Position numbers and translations under genes: made by a program. Below the pieces are notes generated by a model. It saw only the letters and a list, made by a program, of their open reading frames with translations. It ran no database searches and was not told the origin of the DNA. A DNA stretch of 64,000 nucleotides from Capillidium heterosporum (taxonomy: Eukaryota > Entomophthoromycota > Entomophthoromycetes > Entomophthorales > Capillidiaceae). Shown one piece after another: positions 54,456 to 64,000 of the stretch. The first letter of the stretch is position 1, and each line of letters opens with the position of its first letter. The DNA is taken from the NCBI GenBank assembly GCA_016630905.1, contig WBMQ01000009.1, forward strand, positions 496,001-560,000, read 5' to 3'.

Positions 54456-57400
54456 ACTAATAAAAGTTATCATTTTTGAATTCTGTTATATATGATGTAC
54501 TTCATAAAGACCTAGCCAATATACTGATATAAATTGGGAGCCTATATTTGTTATTCAAAACAAAGGTAATGAAGGTCATTGTGAGATTTGTAATGCAACA
54601 TTATTTCAAGCTTTCTTTCTATAACTACGACTTTTAGTATACTATAGGCAGTAGTAGTTGTAATTTTATTGTAACTAAAAATAGGCATGGATTTGGAGAT
54701 GGAGTTTGCTTTAATTATACGACAATTTGGCAAGCCTTTGTAAGTACTTGTGCTCCAGCCTAAACCTACGTTTTCTTAAGTTTAATAAAATGTAAATATA
54801 GTCCAGAGCAGAGATTGTATTTATCTGCACTAACGAAAAATGCTTGTTATGCTAAATTGGACTGTACACTGGGGCCAGCATATGAACATACAAAGATTGA
54901 TTGATATAAGGCATCATTTAAAGGAATATAAATGGTGTATATGAAGGTTTATTATTATATATCTATGACTGAAATGAAAGGAAATTAGACATCGATGGAG
55001 GCTCTCCAGCAAGCTTTCTCACAAGCTTCGATGGTAGTAAAAGCCTGGCAGCCGTCATCACATCCACCGAAGGTAGACTTGACACAAGATCCCTTGGTGG
55101 CATCGAAGTGGTAGGAGACGTTGTTGGAACGGCATTTGCCAGTGATGGTAGGCACGAAGCAGATGGCAGGGATATCTTTGTACATGGGCTTGATCTTGGC
55201 AGGTACCTTCATAGAGCAGCTAGGCTGTCTGAAGGAGACGACGTCGCCGTTTTCTACAGGAAGAGACGCTCTTAAACAGCCATCTTCACATTCTTTCTTA
55301 GTCTTGAAAGCCAGACAACCGTCGTTACATCCACCAAATAAGGATTCCTTGCACTGTCCGTCCTTGGGATCATAGTGGAAGCTTTGGAAGGCGGCCAGAC
55401 ACTTGCCAGACTTAGTGGAGGTGAAGCACTGGCGGGAGATGGTCTTCTGATAGGGCATGAAGGTACCGGTATGCTGAGCGGAGCATCCGTCTTGGCTGAA
55501 GGAGGAACCGATAGCAGTAGTGGCGGCTGAGACAGCACTGATAGCGAGCAGGAGATTGAGTTTGAACATCTTTGTTGTATTCTGTAGTTTGATTTTGATA
55601 ATGGCTATAGAATACCTTTGGTCATATTTATACCACCTTTCCAATCCATGTAACAGTTACAACCCTATTTTCTAAATATATGTAACTGCAAAACCAAGGG
55701 ATGGCTTCGCTCCCCTCCTAAAAGTTTTCGTGATACTGTTCTCCAATCTTATATAAGAATACAGGTACTGTGGAATAACATTTGAAACAAAAAGCAGCAC
55801 ATCTGGAATAAGCGTGATCTATTTTTAAATGCCAATCCACAGGCCGTACTTTGAAAACTGGCTTGCCCATTATCTGTTCCCAAGCCTTTCAAATCCAAAA
55901 GGTCAGTTGAGGGATGAGCGTGACTAACTTGTCGAGAGTAACTAGTTTGAAGGTAATCTTTTGTAATTGGTGCATACCATCCCCAAGTCCAATTTGCATG
56001 TTCTTTAGAATGTATTCTCTAAAAACATACGTCAACTGTATCCGTCCTAATAGCTTGCACTCAAGAAAAGACATATAGAACAGGTAGAAACTGCCGACTT
56101 TACCACCGATACTCTTTGTACACCCAATTCCCTATATGTGAAAACGCAACTGGGATGCGAAAATAGCTTTCAAAATACTGGGTACCTTACCGGTTTTTGC
56201 TACAGCAAACTTTGAAAAGCTTCTAAACCCTTTACTATAGTTAGTGAAGCAGCTCAAGTGCTTGAGGTTCATAAATATAACTTGAGTATATGTTCCATGC
56301 AACTCCTAGCCTGTATGGTTATGTAAGTAAAAAGACGGCTGTCAAAAGTATTAACATGGCACTGTAGACTTTAAACTATAAACCTTAGTAAAGCTGCCAG
56401 TCCAATAGCTTGGCACTTTGTACAAACTAATCAATGTATGAGTATATTAGCTATAATGTCTCGCTATATTGCATTCTAGATTGCAATCAACACAAACTAA
56501 GCTTTTTAGTAACTTACTAAAGTATATAGTACAGCCTTCGAAATTCCCATTTTAACAAGAGCATCTTCCTTAATGTGTCTTTTTTGTTTCAAATCTACAG
56601 TAAAATTTTAAAGTATTAGCCTTGTATTATTAGGGATAAAGTAGCTCTGGTATAGTATAGCCCGTGTTATATTAGCTGGTAATCGATAACCAAATAGGCA
56701 CACTATAGCGCTCTTAACTTATTAGGCCTATACTTTAAGAATATATACATGAACAATCTATTATGAGAAAGGTATTATAAATCCAAAGCTGCATATAGTA
56801 TACTCTAATAGCAAGGGTTAGTAAGAATTCTATTTTCAATATTTAGGCCTGCTTCTTTGCTAGTTTACCGATGGGCAGTAGCAAATCGTTTGATAGTGAC
56901 TCAACTTCAAACCAAACAACTCTATTTGTTCAAAGCAATGTGTAAAACATCGGCTAAGCAACTAACTACAAGAGATGCACGAAGTTGCAAAAGCCTTGTC
57001 TTTGAATAGTATAGGCTTGCTATATAGCAACTACTTGTTGAATGGCAATACTTTGTTCTATCTCAAAGCATTAGGTACAAGCCCTAAGAATGTTCGAAAG
57101 CAAATCCACAAACCATCGAAAGTTGATTAGCCACAAATTATTGTAGATATATCAGGCAATTCGAACGAAAGCCACCTATTAAATTCTTGGCTATATAGAC
57201 CTATACCATAAGTACCGTTGAATATATAGGTGCGTAGATGCGGTGGATCCACCTACAGATGCCAAAGCCTACGATATCCGTAGTATATTTTTATACCAAA
57301 TACTGAACGGCTAATAGTTTAACATTGTGCAACATGTTGGCTATGATTCGATATCTAAGTTTCAAATAGCCTATTAAGAAAAATATAGGTGCTTAAGTTT

Positions 57401-57475
57401 ATAGTTTGATCTATACTTTACAATTTATCAGTTTATAATGACAAAAACTTTGTATCTGGATATAGGTAGATATAC
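54399..57475. repeat. duplicated segment B, second copy
   Basis: Direct repeat of 23892-26968, offset 30507, about four visible substitutions over 3077 bases. Together with segment A at 57694-60879 it makes a palindrome with arms of about 1.6 kb around about 1.7 kb of spacer. Confidence 0.92.
54985..55569 (-). CDS. KU2', second copy of KU2
   Basis: Identical protein to 24478-25062, including its TATAAATA box. P1 Leu then Arg. It sits convergent to KU7 just as KU2 sits convergent to KU1, so the gene order was carried over intact. Confidence 0.88.
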   Translation of the reverse strand: MFKLNLLLAISAVSAATTAIGSSFSQDGCSAQHTGTFMPYQKTISRQCFTSTKSGKCLAAFQSFHYDPKDGQCKESLFGGCNDGCLAFKTKKECEDGCLRASLPVENGDVVSFRQPSCSMKVPAKIKPMYKDIPAICFVPTITGKCRSNNVSYHFDATKGSCVKSTFGGCDDGCQAFTTIEACEKACWRASIDV

Positions 57476-57693
57476 TAGAACTGTGTATGAGTTTATTTAA
57501 ATAGTATACTCAAGCATCAAGCTACTCCTACTGATTGAATTATACTTTGATGCTATGTTACAAAGCTTTATAGCACTATAGTTACATCCTTCAGTTTCTA
57601 ATTGAATTATATGGGTAAAGTTGACTAGCAAGCCGAAAACACTTGATAATCTAAAATATAATTTATATTGCTAGTTACCTATTTTGTGTCTAT
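57476..57693. other. short old junction between copied tracts
   Basis: Resembles 26969-27185 (upstream of KU3) at much lower identity than the tracts on either side. It is therefore the remnant of an older arrangement in which this locus carried its own KU3-like neighbour. Confidence 0.55.
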
Positions 57694-58135
57694 ATTCTAA
57701 AGAACATGCAAATTGGACTTGGGGATGGTATGCACCAATTACAAAAGATTACCTTCAAACTAGTTACTCTCGACAAGTTAGTCACGCTCATCCCTCAACT
57801 GACCTTTTGGATTTGAAAGGCTTGGGAACAGATAATGGGCAAGCCAGTTTTCAAAGTACGGCCTGTGGATTGGCATTTAAAAATAGATCACGCTTATTCC
57901 AGATGTGCTGCTTTTTGTTTCAAATGTTATTCCACAGTACCTGTATTCTTATATAAGATTGGAGAACAGTATCACGAAAACTTTTAGGAGGGGAGCGAAG
58001 CCATCCCTTGGTTTTGCAGTTACATATATTTAGAAAATAGGGTTGTAACTGTTACATGGATTGGAAAGGTGGTATAAATATGACCAAAGGTATTCTATAG
58101 CCATTATCAAAATCAAACTACAGAATACAACAAAG

Positions 58136-58721
58136 ATGTTCAAACTCAATCTCCTGCTCGCTATCAGTGCTGTCTCAGCCGCCACTACTGCCTATCGGTT
58201 CCTCCTTCAGCCAAGACGGATGCTCCGCTCAGCATACCGGTACCTTCATGCCCTATCAGAAGACCATCTCCCGCCAGTGCTTCACCTCCACTAAGTCTGG
58301 CAAGTGTCTGGCCGCCTTCCAAAGCTTCCACTATGATCCCAAGGACGGACAGTGCAAGGAATCCTTATTTGGTGGATGTAACGACGGTTGTCTGGCTTTC
58401 AAGACTAAGAAAGAATGTGAAGATGGCTGTTTAAGAGCGTCTCTTCCTGTAGAAAACGGCGACGTCGTCTCCTTCAGACAGCCTAGCTGCTCTATGAAGG
58501 TACCTGCCAAGATCAAGCCCATGTACAAAGATATCCCTGCCATCTGCTTCGTGCCTACCATCACTGGCAAATGCCGTTCCAACAACGTCTCCTACCACTT
58601 CGATGCCACCAAGGGATCTTGTGTCAAGTCTACCTTCGGTGGATGTGATGACGGCTGCCAGGCTTTTACTACCATCGAAGCTTGTGAGAAAGCTTGCTGG
58701 AGAGCCTCCATCGATGTCTAA
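58136..58721 (+). pseudogene. KU2'', third KU2 copy, frame interrupted
   Basis: Differs from KU2 and KU2' by hardly anything except one extra base shortly after the signal-peptide codons (about 58193), which puts the Kunitz domains out of frame with the start. Both domains remain intact in the downstream frame. Promoter and TATAAATA box are conserved. Either this copy died very recently or the consensus has a one-base error. Confidence 0.75.
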
Positions 58722-59250
58722 TTTCCTTTCATTTCAGTCATAGATATATAATAATAAACCTTCATATACACCATTTATATTCCTTTAAATGATGCCTTAT
58801 ATCAATAAATCTTTGTATATTCATATGCTGGCCCCAGTGTACAGTCCAATTTAGCATAACAAGCATTTTTCGTTAGTGCAGATAAATACAATCTCTGCTC
58901 TGGACTATATTTACATTTTATTAAACTTAAGAAAACGTAGGTTTAGGCTGGAGCAGAAGTACTTACAAAGGCTTGCCAAATTGTCGTATAATTAAAGCAA
59001 ACTCCATCTCCAAATCCATGCCTATTTTTAGTTACAATAAAATTACAACTACTACTGCCTATAGTATACTAAAAGTCGTAGTTATAGAAAGAAAGCTTGA
59101 AATAATGTTGCATTACAAATCTCACAATGACCTTCATTACCTTTGTTTTGAATAACAAATATAGGCTCCCAATTTATATCAGTATATTGGCTAGGTCTTT
59201 ATGAAGTACATCATATATAACAGAATTCAAAAATGATAACTTTTATTAGT

Positions 59251-59829
59251 TTAAACATCACTGGAGTAACGATTGCAGGTGTTCTCACAATCAGACAAAG
59301 TCTTGAAGGCCTGGCAACCGTCATCACAACCACCGAACTTGGACTCGATGCAGCGTTCAACTTTAGCATCGTAGTGGTAGGAGGGGAGACCTTGACGGCA
59401 CTTTCCGGCAACCGTGTTGATGAAGCAGGTGGCAGGGACATCATCGAACTTCTTCTTAAGGCCCTTGGGTACCTTGATTTCACATTTCGATTGACCGAAG
59501 GCGACGGGAGCTTCAGGCTCATAAGGTAGACCGACGCGATGACAAGAATCTTCACACTGCTGCTTGGTCTGGAAGGCTAAGCAGCCGTCGTCGCAACCAC
59601 CGAAGATAGCTTCCTTGCACTGACCATCCTTGGGGTCGTAGTGGAAGCTCTGGACGCTACGGCGGCACATACCGGTGACAGTGGGCATGAAGCACTGACG
59701 GGGAATGTTTTTCTGCAAATTGGACAGCTTTCCGACGTGGACGGGGGTGCAGGAGGACTGGGCAAAGGACTTGTCCTGGGCGTTGACGATGGCAACGAGA
59801 GCGATCAAGGAGAGGAGTTTGAACTGCAT
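59251..59829 (-). CDS. KU1', second copy of KU1
   Basis: Encodes the identical 192-residue protein of 23370-23948 with the same TATATAAA promoter in inverted orientation. P1 Arg in both domains. Confidence 0.88.
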   Translation of the reverse strand: MQFKLLSLIALVAIVNAQDKSFAQSSCTPVHVGKLSNLQKNIPRQCFMPTVTGMCRRSVQSFHYDPKDGQCKEAIFGGCDDGCLAFQTKQQCEDSCHRVGLPYEPEAPVAFGQSKCEIKVPKGLKKKFDDVPATCFINTVAGKCRQGLPSYHYDAKVERCIESKFGGCDDGCQAFKTLSDCENTCNRYSSDV

Positions 59830-60267
59830 TTTATTTATCTAGTCTAGTAGTTGGATACTGGTGATGTTCGAACCCTCGACCCTTTATATACCTTTCGTGC
59901 TATCAAATGTGCCAAAGTTGTACCCACTCTAATGACAATGTTTGCTTCCACAAGTAGCCAAGAATCCTCATATACCTTTTCCGATAGGTTGAAATGGGTA
60001 AACCATGCTTGTTTCGATGGATCCACTTTGGACATTGGGCTGGATGCTCTTTAAGCTTAATAAAGGTACATGCCAACATTCCTTGGAATACTGTACCTAT
60101 ATCCTAGTTCGTTTGTGCATAATTTAATTGGAAATTTCTGGATAGGGTATAATATATGCCAACTGTGGAATAGAGCATCCGCAATATAAATTTTGGTATG
60201 TGGAAATTAGTAGGCATGCAGCTATCCCTTCAAAGTTGCCAATCATATACTATAACGTATGGGTTTA

Positions 60268-60450
60268 AGCACATGCTCGACAGTATTTACCTGTACACCT
60301 TTTGCAAAAGAGTGTTACATTGTTTAAGAGTTTGCAATAGGAACAGTTGTTATATTTGGCGATTTTTCTGGAGATATAGTATCTACTTTCCAAGAACCAA
60401 ATATCGAACTGTCTGCTGCACCAAGCTACTTTGAGCCTAATTGTTGACAT
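60268..60450 (-). pseudogene. AN1-like relic, inverted copy
   Basis: Copy of the frame at 22748-22933, with one visible amino-acid change. It comes along with segment A and is not independent evidence of function. Confidence 0.35.
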
Positions 60451-60879
60451 TTCCTAAGTCTCGACGTAGCCTTTCTTTATCCCTTGATTTGAAACTGCAC
60501 CTATGGCAATTAAATATTTAGCCATCGGCTTAGTACGTTATACAGAAAAGACCTGCAGAGCCTATATTGTTCCATCGATTTATTCTGCAAATATGGGATT
60601 GTCCAAAAAGTAATGTGGAGCTAGTGGATCGGTTATAAGTTGGTGGGCTTAACTCTCGATAACAGTTTAATCAGCGCGGTTTTCCAGTACAGGGCGATGC
60701 TCGATGCCTAAAGCCTCATCTTTATAAAACATCTGTAATTAATCCCTTAATTGGAGTATATGGTATTGGTATACTAGCTAGGATCCTATGTTTTGGCTTT
60801 AAGGGCAAGTATTCGGAAAATATCGGAAAGTGCTTTTAGCAACATATTGTAAAGTATAGGCAAATTCTTATTTTTAACA

Positions 60880-62499
60880 TATATTGTTGATCTGGCAAAT
60901 TTTATAAACGATACTACTTTTTACATATATTAATATTGAATTGGTGGATATGATATTGGGATATATATCCAAATTTATAATCTATAATCTTGTATTAGAT
61001 CACACTAAAATAATCCAAGTTCAGACTTTGAACTTAACTAAGAAAGTTGTTTATAGAACAAAGTTTATATATGTGTTAGTCGTACTTTAAACATAAGAGT
61101 TTACTAGTATTTTAAGTTGATAAATGCTATAAAATTATTTGTAAAGTATTAGGATATAGTATACTTACATTTTGAAAGTAGGATAGTCAGCAAAATTTTT
61201 AAGTTGTATGCATTCCTATAGTTATGGGGCCGACTAAAATATATAGTTGAGTATATGTATACCTCTATTTGAAGCTACGTATAGAACCATTGAATTAAAA
61301 GGTATTTTCCCATAACTTCGTAGGTAACTGTAGCTTTAGTAATAAAAATCCAAAGTAGGCTTTACACAAACTTCGCATTCAAGCCTATTCAAGTTTATTT
61401 CCTTCCTTTAGCTTCAATAGTTAGACGTTAAAAACATATTGTTTTTACTACAAGTTAGAGCTAAAAACATTGTTAAGCGATAAGAATAAAATGGCTATGT
61501 TTCTAAATAAAAGAGATATTTAGAAATTGAACAATTCGACAGCTATATTAAATTATAAATTATACTATAGCGGATTCGATCTTAATTTGCTCATCAAAAT
61601 TTTTAATTCATTTGATTCACACTCGAAATTATGAATCAAAGTGCAGCATAGTTAACCTGACAGCCAAATATTTGTTCGATAAAGTTGGCTATTAATTTGA
61701 CATCAATCCTCATATATATCAAAATAAACTGTAGTAGGCTCAATTTTTGCACATGGATCTATCACCTTTGTATTAAGCTCTATCTCGGCGATTTTGATCG
61801 TGTATCAAAGCCTGCAGTAATCAACTCAACATCTTTTACCTGTTCAACGCAGTTTTTACATAGTATATTTAAATTCTATTAACTATAGTTCGAATTTCAT
61901 ATTTATTAACTTGTCAGATAGTTGCCCATCAGATAAACTAGCAACTCGACTTCGAAGCTCTATACCAAGTCCAGTGTATGTCATAGTTAGTTTACTAAAG
62001 ATGGGTTTAGAAGGTAGTTCTAACCAAAACAGTTAACTTTCAAATCATAGTCCTTAAGCAGCATTAAAGATACGTTGAATAAGCTACATTAGAAAATAAT
62101 GTGGGATACTGGCTCTGCTGCAAAACATACAAGTGCGTTTCAGCTCAAATTCAACTATTTGGCCTGTAAAAGTTCTTGATTTGGTATAGTATATTTACTT
62201 TAGTAGTATACTCGATACCACTGTCAAATATAAATAATAGCTCATATTTTATAATATATATCCATTTGAACTTTATCCATCAACTTCTTATTGAACTATA
62301 CAGGAAACTCTAGCTTATATCTATTCGTTAACTTGTATTTTTAATCAATCATCTATAATTATGTAAATTACTTTTGCATTCCATCCAATAGTTTATCCAA
62401 CCAACCAATTCCCAATCATTTAGCCAAACTTTTACAGTTGATGATTCATTTCCAGAGTAAACATATTCAAGCTTTTACCAAGAAGAGGCAAATTTAAAG
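60880..62499. other. 1.6-kb intergenic
   Basis: AT-rich. No gene recognised; the last few hundred bases should hold the GLE1 promoter. Confidence 0.5.
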
Positions 62500-64000
62500 A
62501 TGGACATCATCAAAGACAATCCCAATCTAAAGAAACAGTAAATTAACTTGCCTTATTTTAATAAACCTAACCCATTTATGGTTTTTAATTTATATTAGAT
62601 TCGACGAAGTAGAAGATAGTATTTCTTTACTCTCGGAGATAATCCTAGAGAAGCGCTCAGTCTTGAAGCAAGAATTCAAACAAAAGTTAATACAAGTCAA
62701 GTACGAGACGCTTATGGTAGAGGCTTGGAAGCGAGTGCCCAAACTAGTCAACAAAGCTATGATCCATGGAATAAACCGAGCACGCAGAGATATGAAACCC
62801 AAGTTGAATGAAATTTTAGTCAAGCGAGAAAATGAAAGGATCGAGAGAGAACTCAAGTTACAAAAGGAGGAGGAAGAGCGAGCTAGGTTAAAGCTTTTAG
62901 CAGAGTTCAAAGAAAAGGAAAGACTTCGCGCTTTGAAGGAGGAAGAAGAGCGAAAGAAGGAAGAGGAAGTAAGGAAGAAGATGGAGTTGGAGCTTAAAGA
63001 AAAGGCGAAGCAAGAAGGTAAATTTAATTTTGCCTAAAAATCAAGTTTACATTTATTTTATGCATTAGCTGCCCTCCTGGTCAAAAAATCCAGCATTGAA
63101 CGACAAAATTTGGAAGCAGCATTGCTACGCAAAGGTTTGTATTTTATGAAACGAATGGTAGAACTGTTCCCCAACCTCAATACCGACGAACTGTTGAACA
63201 GGGTCAGAAAGTCGATGCGTACCAGTTTAGGTCAAGTTACCAACGATCAAGAATCTATTGACTATCACGTAGCCCTTATTTTTACTTTATATTCATATTT
63301 TTAGACGGCAGCTATTGATAAAATAATTTCAGAAGCTCAGGAGCGGGACCAGCACCACTACCTCTACGCTTTAAACTTTTTAGCGAAACAGGCTATGAGT
63401 CAAGCAGCTACCGAACTTATAAGTAACCCGCATATGGGTTTCCCCTTGGCTAGACTGTTATTGTCGTTGATCAACACCAACAAGGATATCTTGCCATTAC
63501 TTATGATCCGATTTTACAAAAGAGTACCTTATATCTACCCAAGGTCTCTACCACCCAACTTGGTAAGTATCTAATATTGAGAAATGATGCTGATATATGA
63601 TTGCGCCTAGGTTGCCAAAACCGAGCTATACTTCCAACGATTGGATTATTATATGGACAGTGAAGGTCAGTATGAAGAACAGGATAAGTATGATATGCGT
63701 ATCGAAGGGATCTTTAGACTTTTCTGCTGTATTACCCAGTTTGACGCCTCAGGTACATTTTCCGTTAAAATAAATTGTAATTTCTTTTTTGAAACAGATG
63801 GATATCGGTTAAACTTCGGCTTTGAAACCTCGTGGTGCTGGTTGAAGTCCTTTACCTCTATCCAACCCCCACCTGCTATCAGCTCATTACTACTCAATAC
63901 CTTCTTTGAAGTAAATTTGACCAATGCAATTAAATACTAAATGTTTTCTCTTTTTAGACGATCGGACATAAGTTCATACATCACTACCACCTACAAGCTA
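62500..64000 (+). CDS. GLE1: Gle1 mRNA-export factor, C-terminus beyond the window
   Basis: Starts MDIIKDNPNLKK; at least seven exons with introns of about 36-60 nt, all in phase without any frame anomaly. Residues about 20-60 are helical (EIILEKRSVLKQEF, AWKRVPKLVNKAMIHGI), followed by a long highly charged coiled coil of KEEEERARLKLLAEF type (about 85-145). The Gle1 domain begins LYFMKRMVELFPNLN and includes HHYLYALNFLAKQAMSQA, GFPLARLLLSLINTN, FYKRVPYIYPRSLPPN, DKYDMRIEGIFRLFCCITQ and FGFETSWCWLKSF. Gle1 sits on the cytoplasmic face of the pore and, with inositol hexakisphosphate, activates the DEAD-box helicase Dbp5. Truncated by the window edge within the C-terminal domain. Confidence 0.92.

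Larger units (their letters stand above)
57694..60879. repeat. duplicated segment A, inverted copy
   Basis: Reverse complement of 22320-25504. It starts at ATTCTAAAGAACATGC, where KU2 and KU3 upstream regions begin to be homologous, and ends in an AT-rich stretch at TTATTTTTAA near 60879. Confidence 0.92.

Overview
The window is nuclear DNA from a fungus. The evidence is two Zn(II)2Cys6 regulators with fungal-type bodies, a Sho1 osmosensor, an Atp19-type ATP synthase subunit and a Vma12-type V-ATPase assembly factor. Most introns are 37-70 nt, begin GTAAGT, GTAACT or GTAGCN, end in TAG, and several carry TACTAAT-like branch points. Intergenic DNA is very AT-rich and genes are less so. I cannot name the genus. 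I saw no CRISPR, no rRNA or tRNA gene I would defend, and no LTR element or other virus-like fossil.

Layout. 1-8.6 kb holds a Nup188-like nucleoporin, a GUCD1-type papain-like protein and an unassigned spliced gene. About 8.6-12 kb looks empty. 12-16.2 kb holds two tandem paralogous transcription factors, each with two Zn2Cys6 clusters. 17.1-21.4 kb holds an Asp/Tyr-rich secreted protein with dibasic sites and a Cys-rich tail, mitochondrial uS11m, a large inverted repeat carrying an intact and a broken copy of a Leu/Asp-repeat secreted protein, and a ZFAND2-like AN1 protein. 22.3-33.5 kb and 42.4-60.9 kb are two arrays of secreted double-Kunitz genes, built from nearly identical direct and inverted duplications. 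Between and beside the arrays lie housekeeping genes: RPL29, DNMT2, ALG2, a glutathione S-transferase, RPN12, ATP19, SHO1, VMA12, and GLE1 at the right edge (partial).

The striking system is the Kunitz family: seven distinct genes and eleven loci (one broken). Each protein has a signal peptide and two Kunitz domains. All fully read domains share the spacing C-x18-C-x8-C-x15-C-x7-C-x3-C-x8-C-x3-C. That is the BPTI pattern plus two extra cysteines, one N-terminal and one at BPTI position 42. The inferred reactive-site P1 residue varies between Arg, Lys, Tyr and Leu, so the set looks like a diversifying battery of secreted protease inhibitors. Similarly placed TATA boxes suggest shared expression.

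A second oddity is that several conserved genes (Nup188-like, GUCD1, RPN12, VMA12, one unassigned) can only be read through if one extra base is skipped. All ten offsets I found are in the +1 direction. They may be programmed frameshifts, insertion-type sequence errors or decay. This cannot be settled from the sequence alone.
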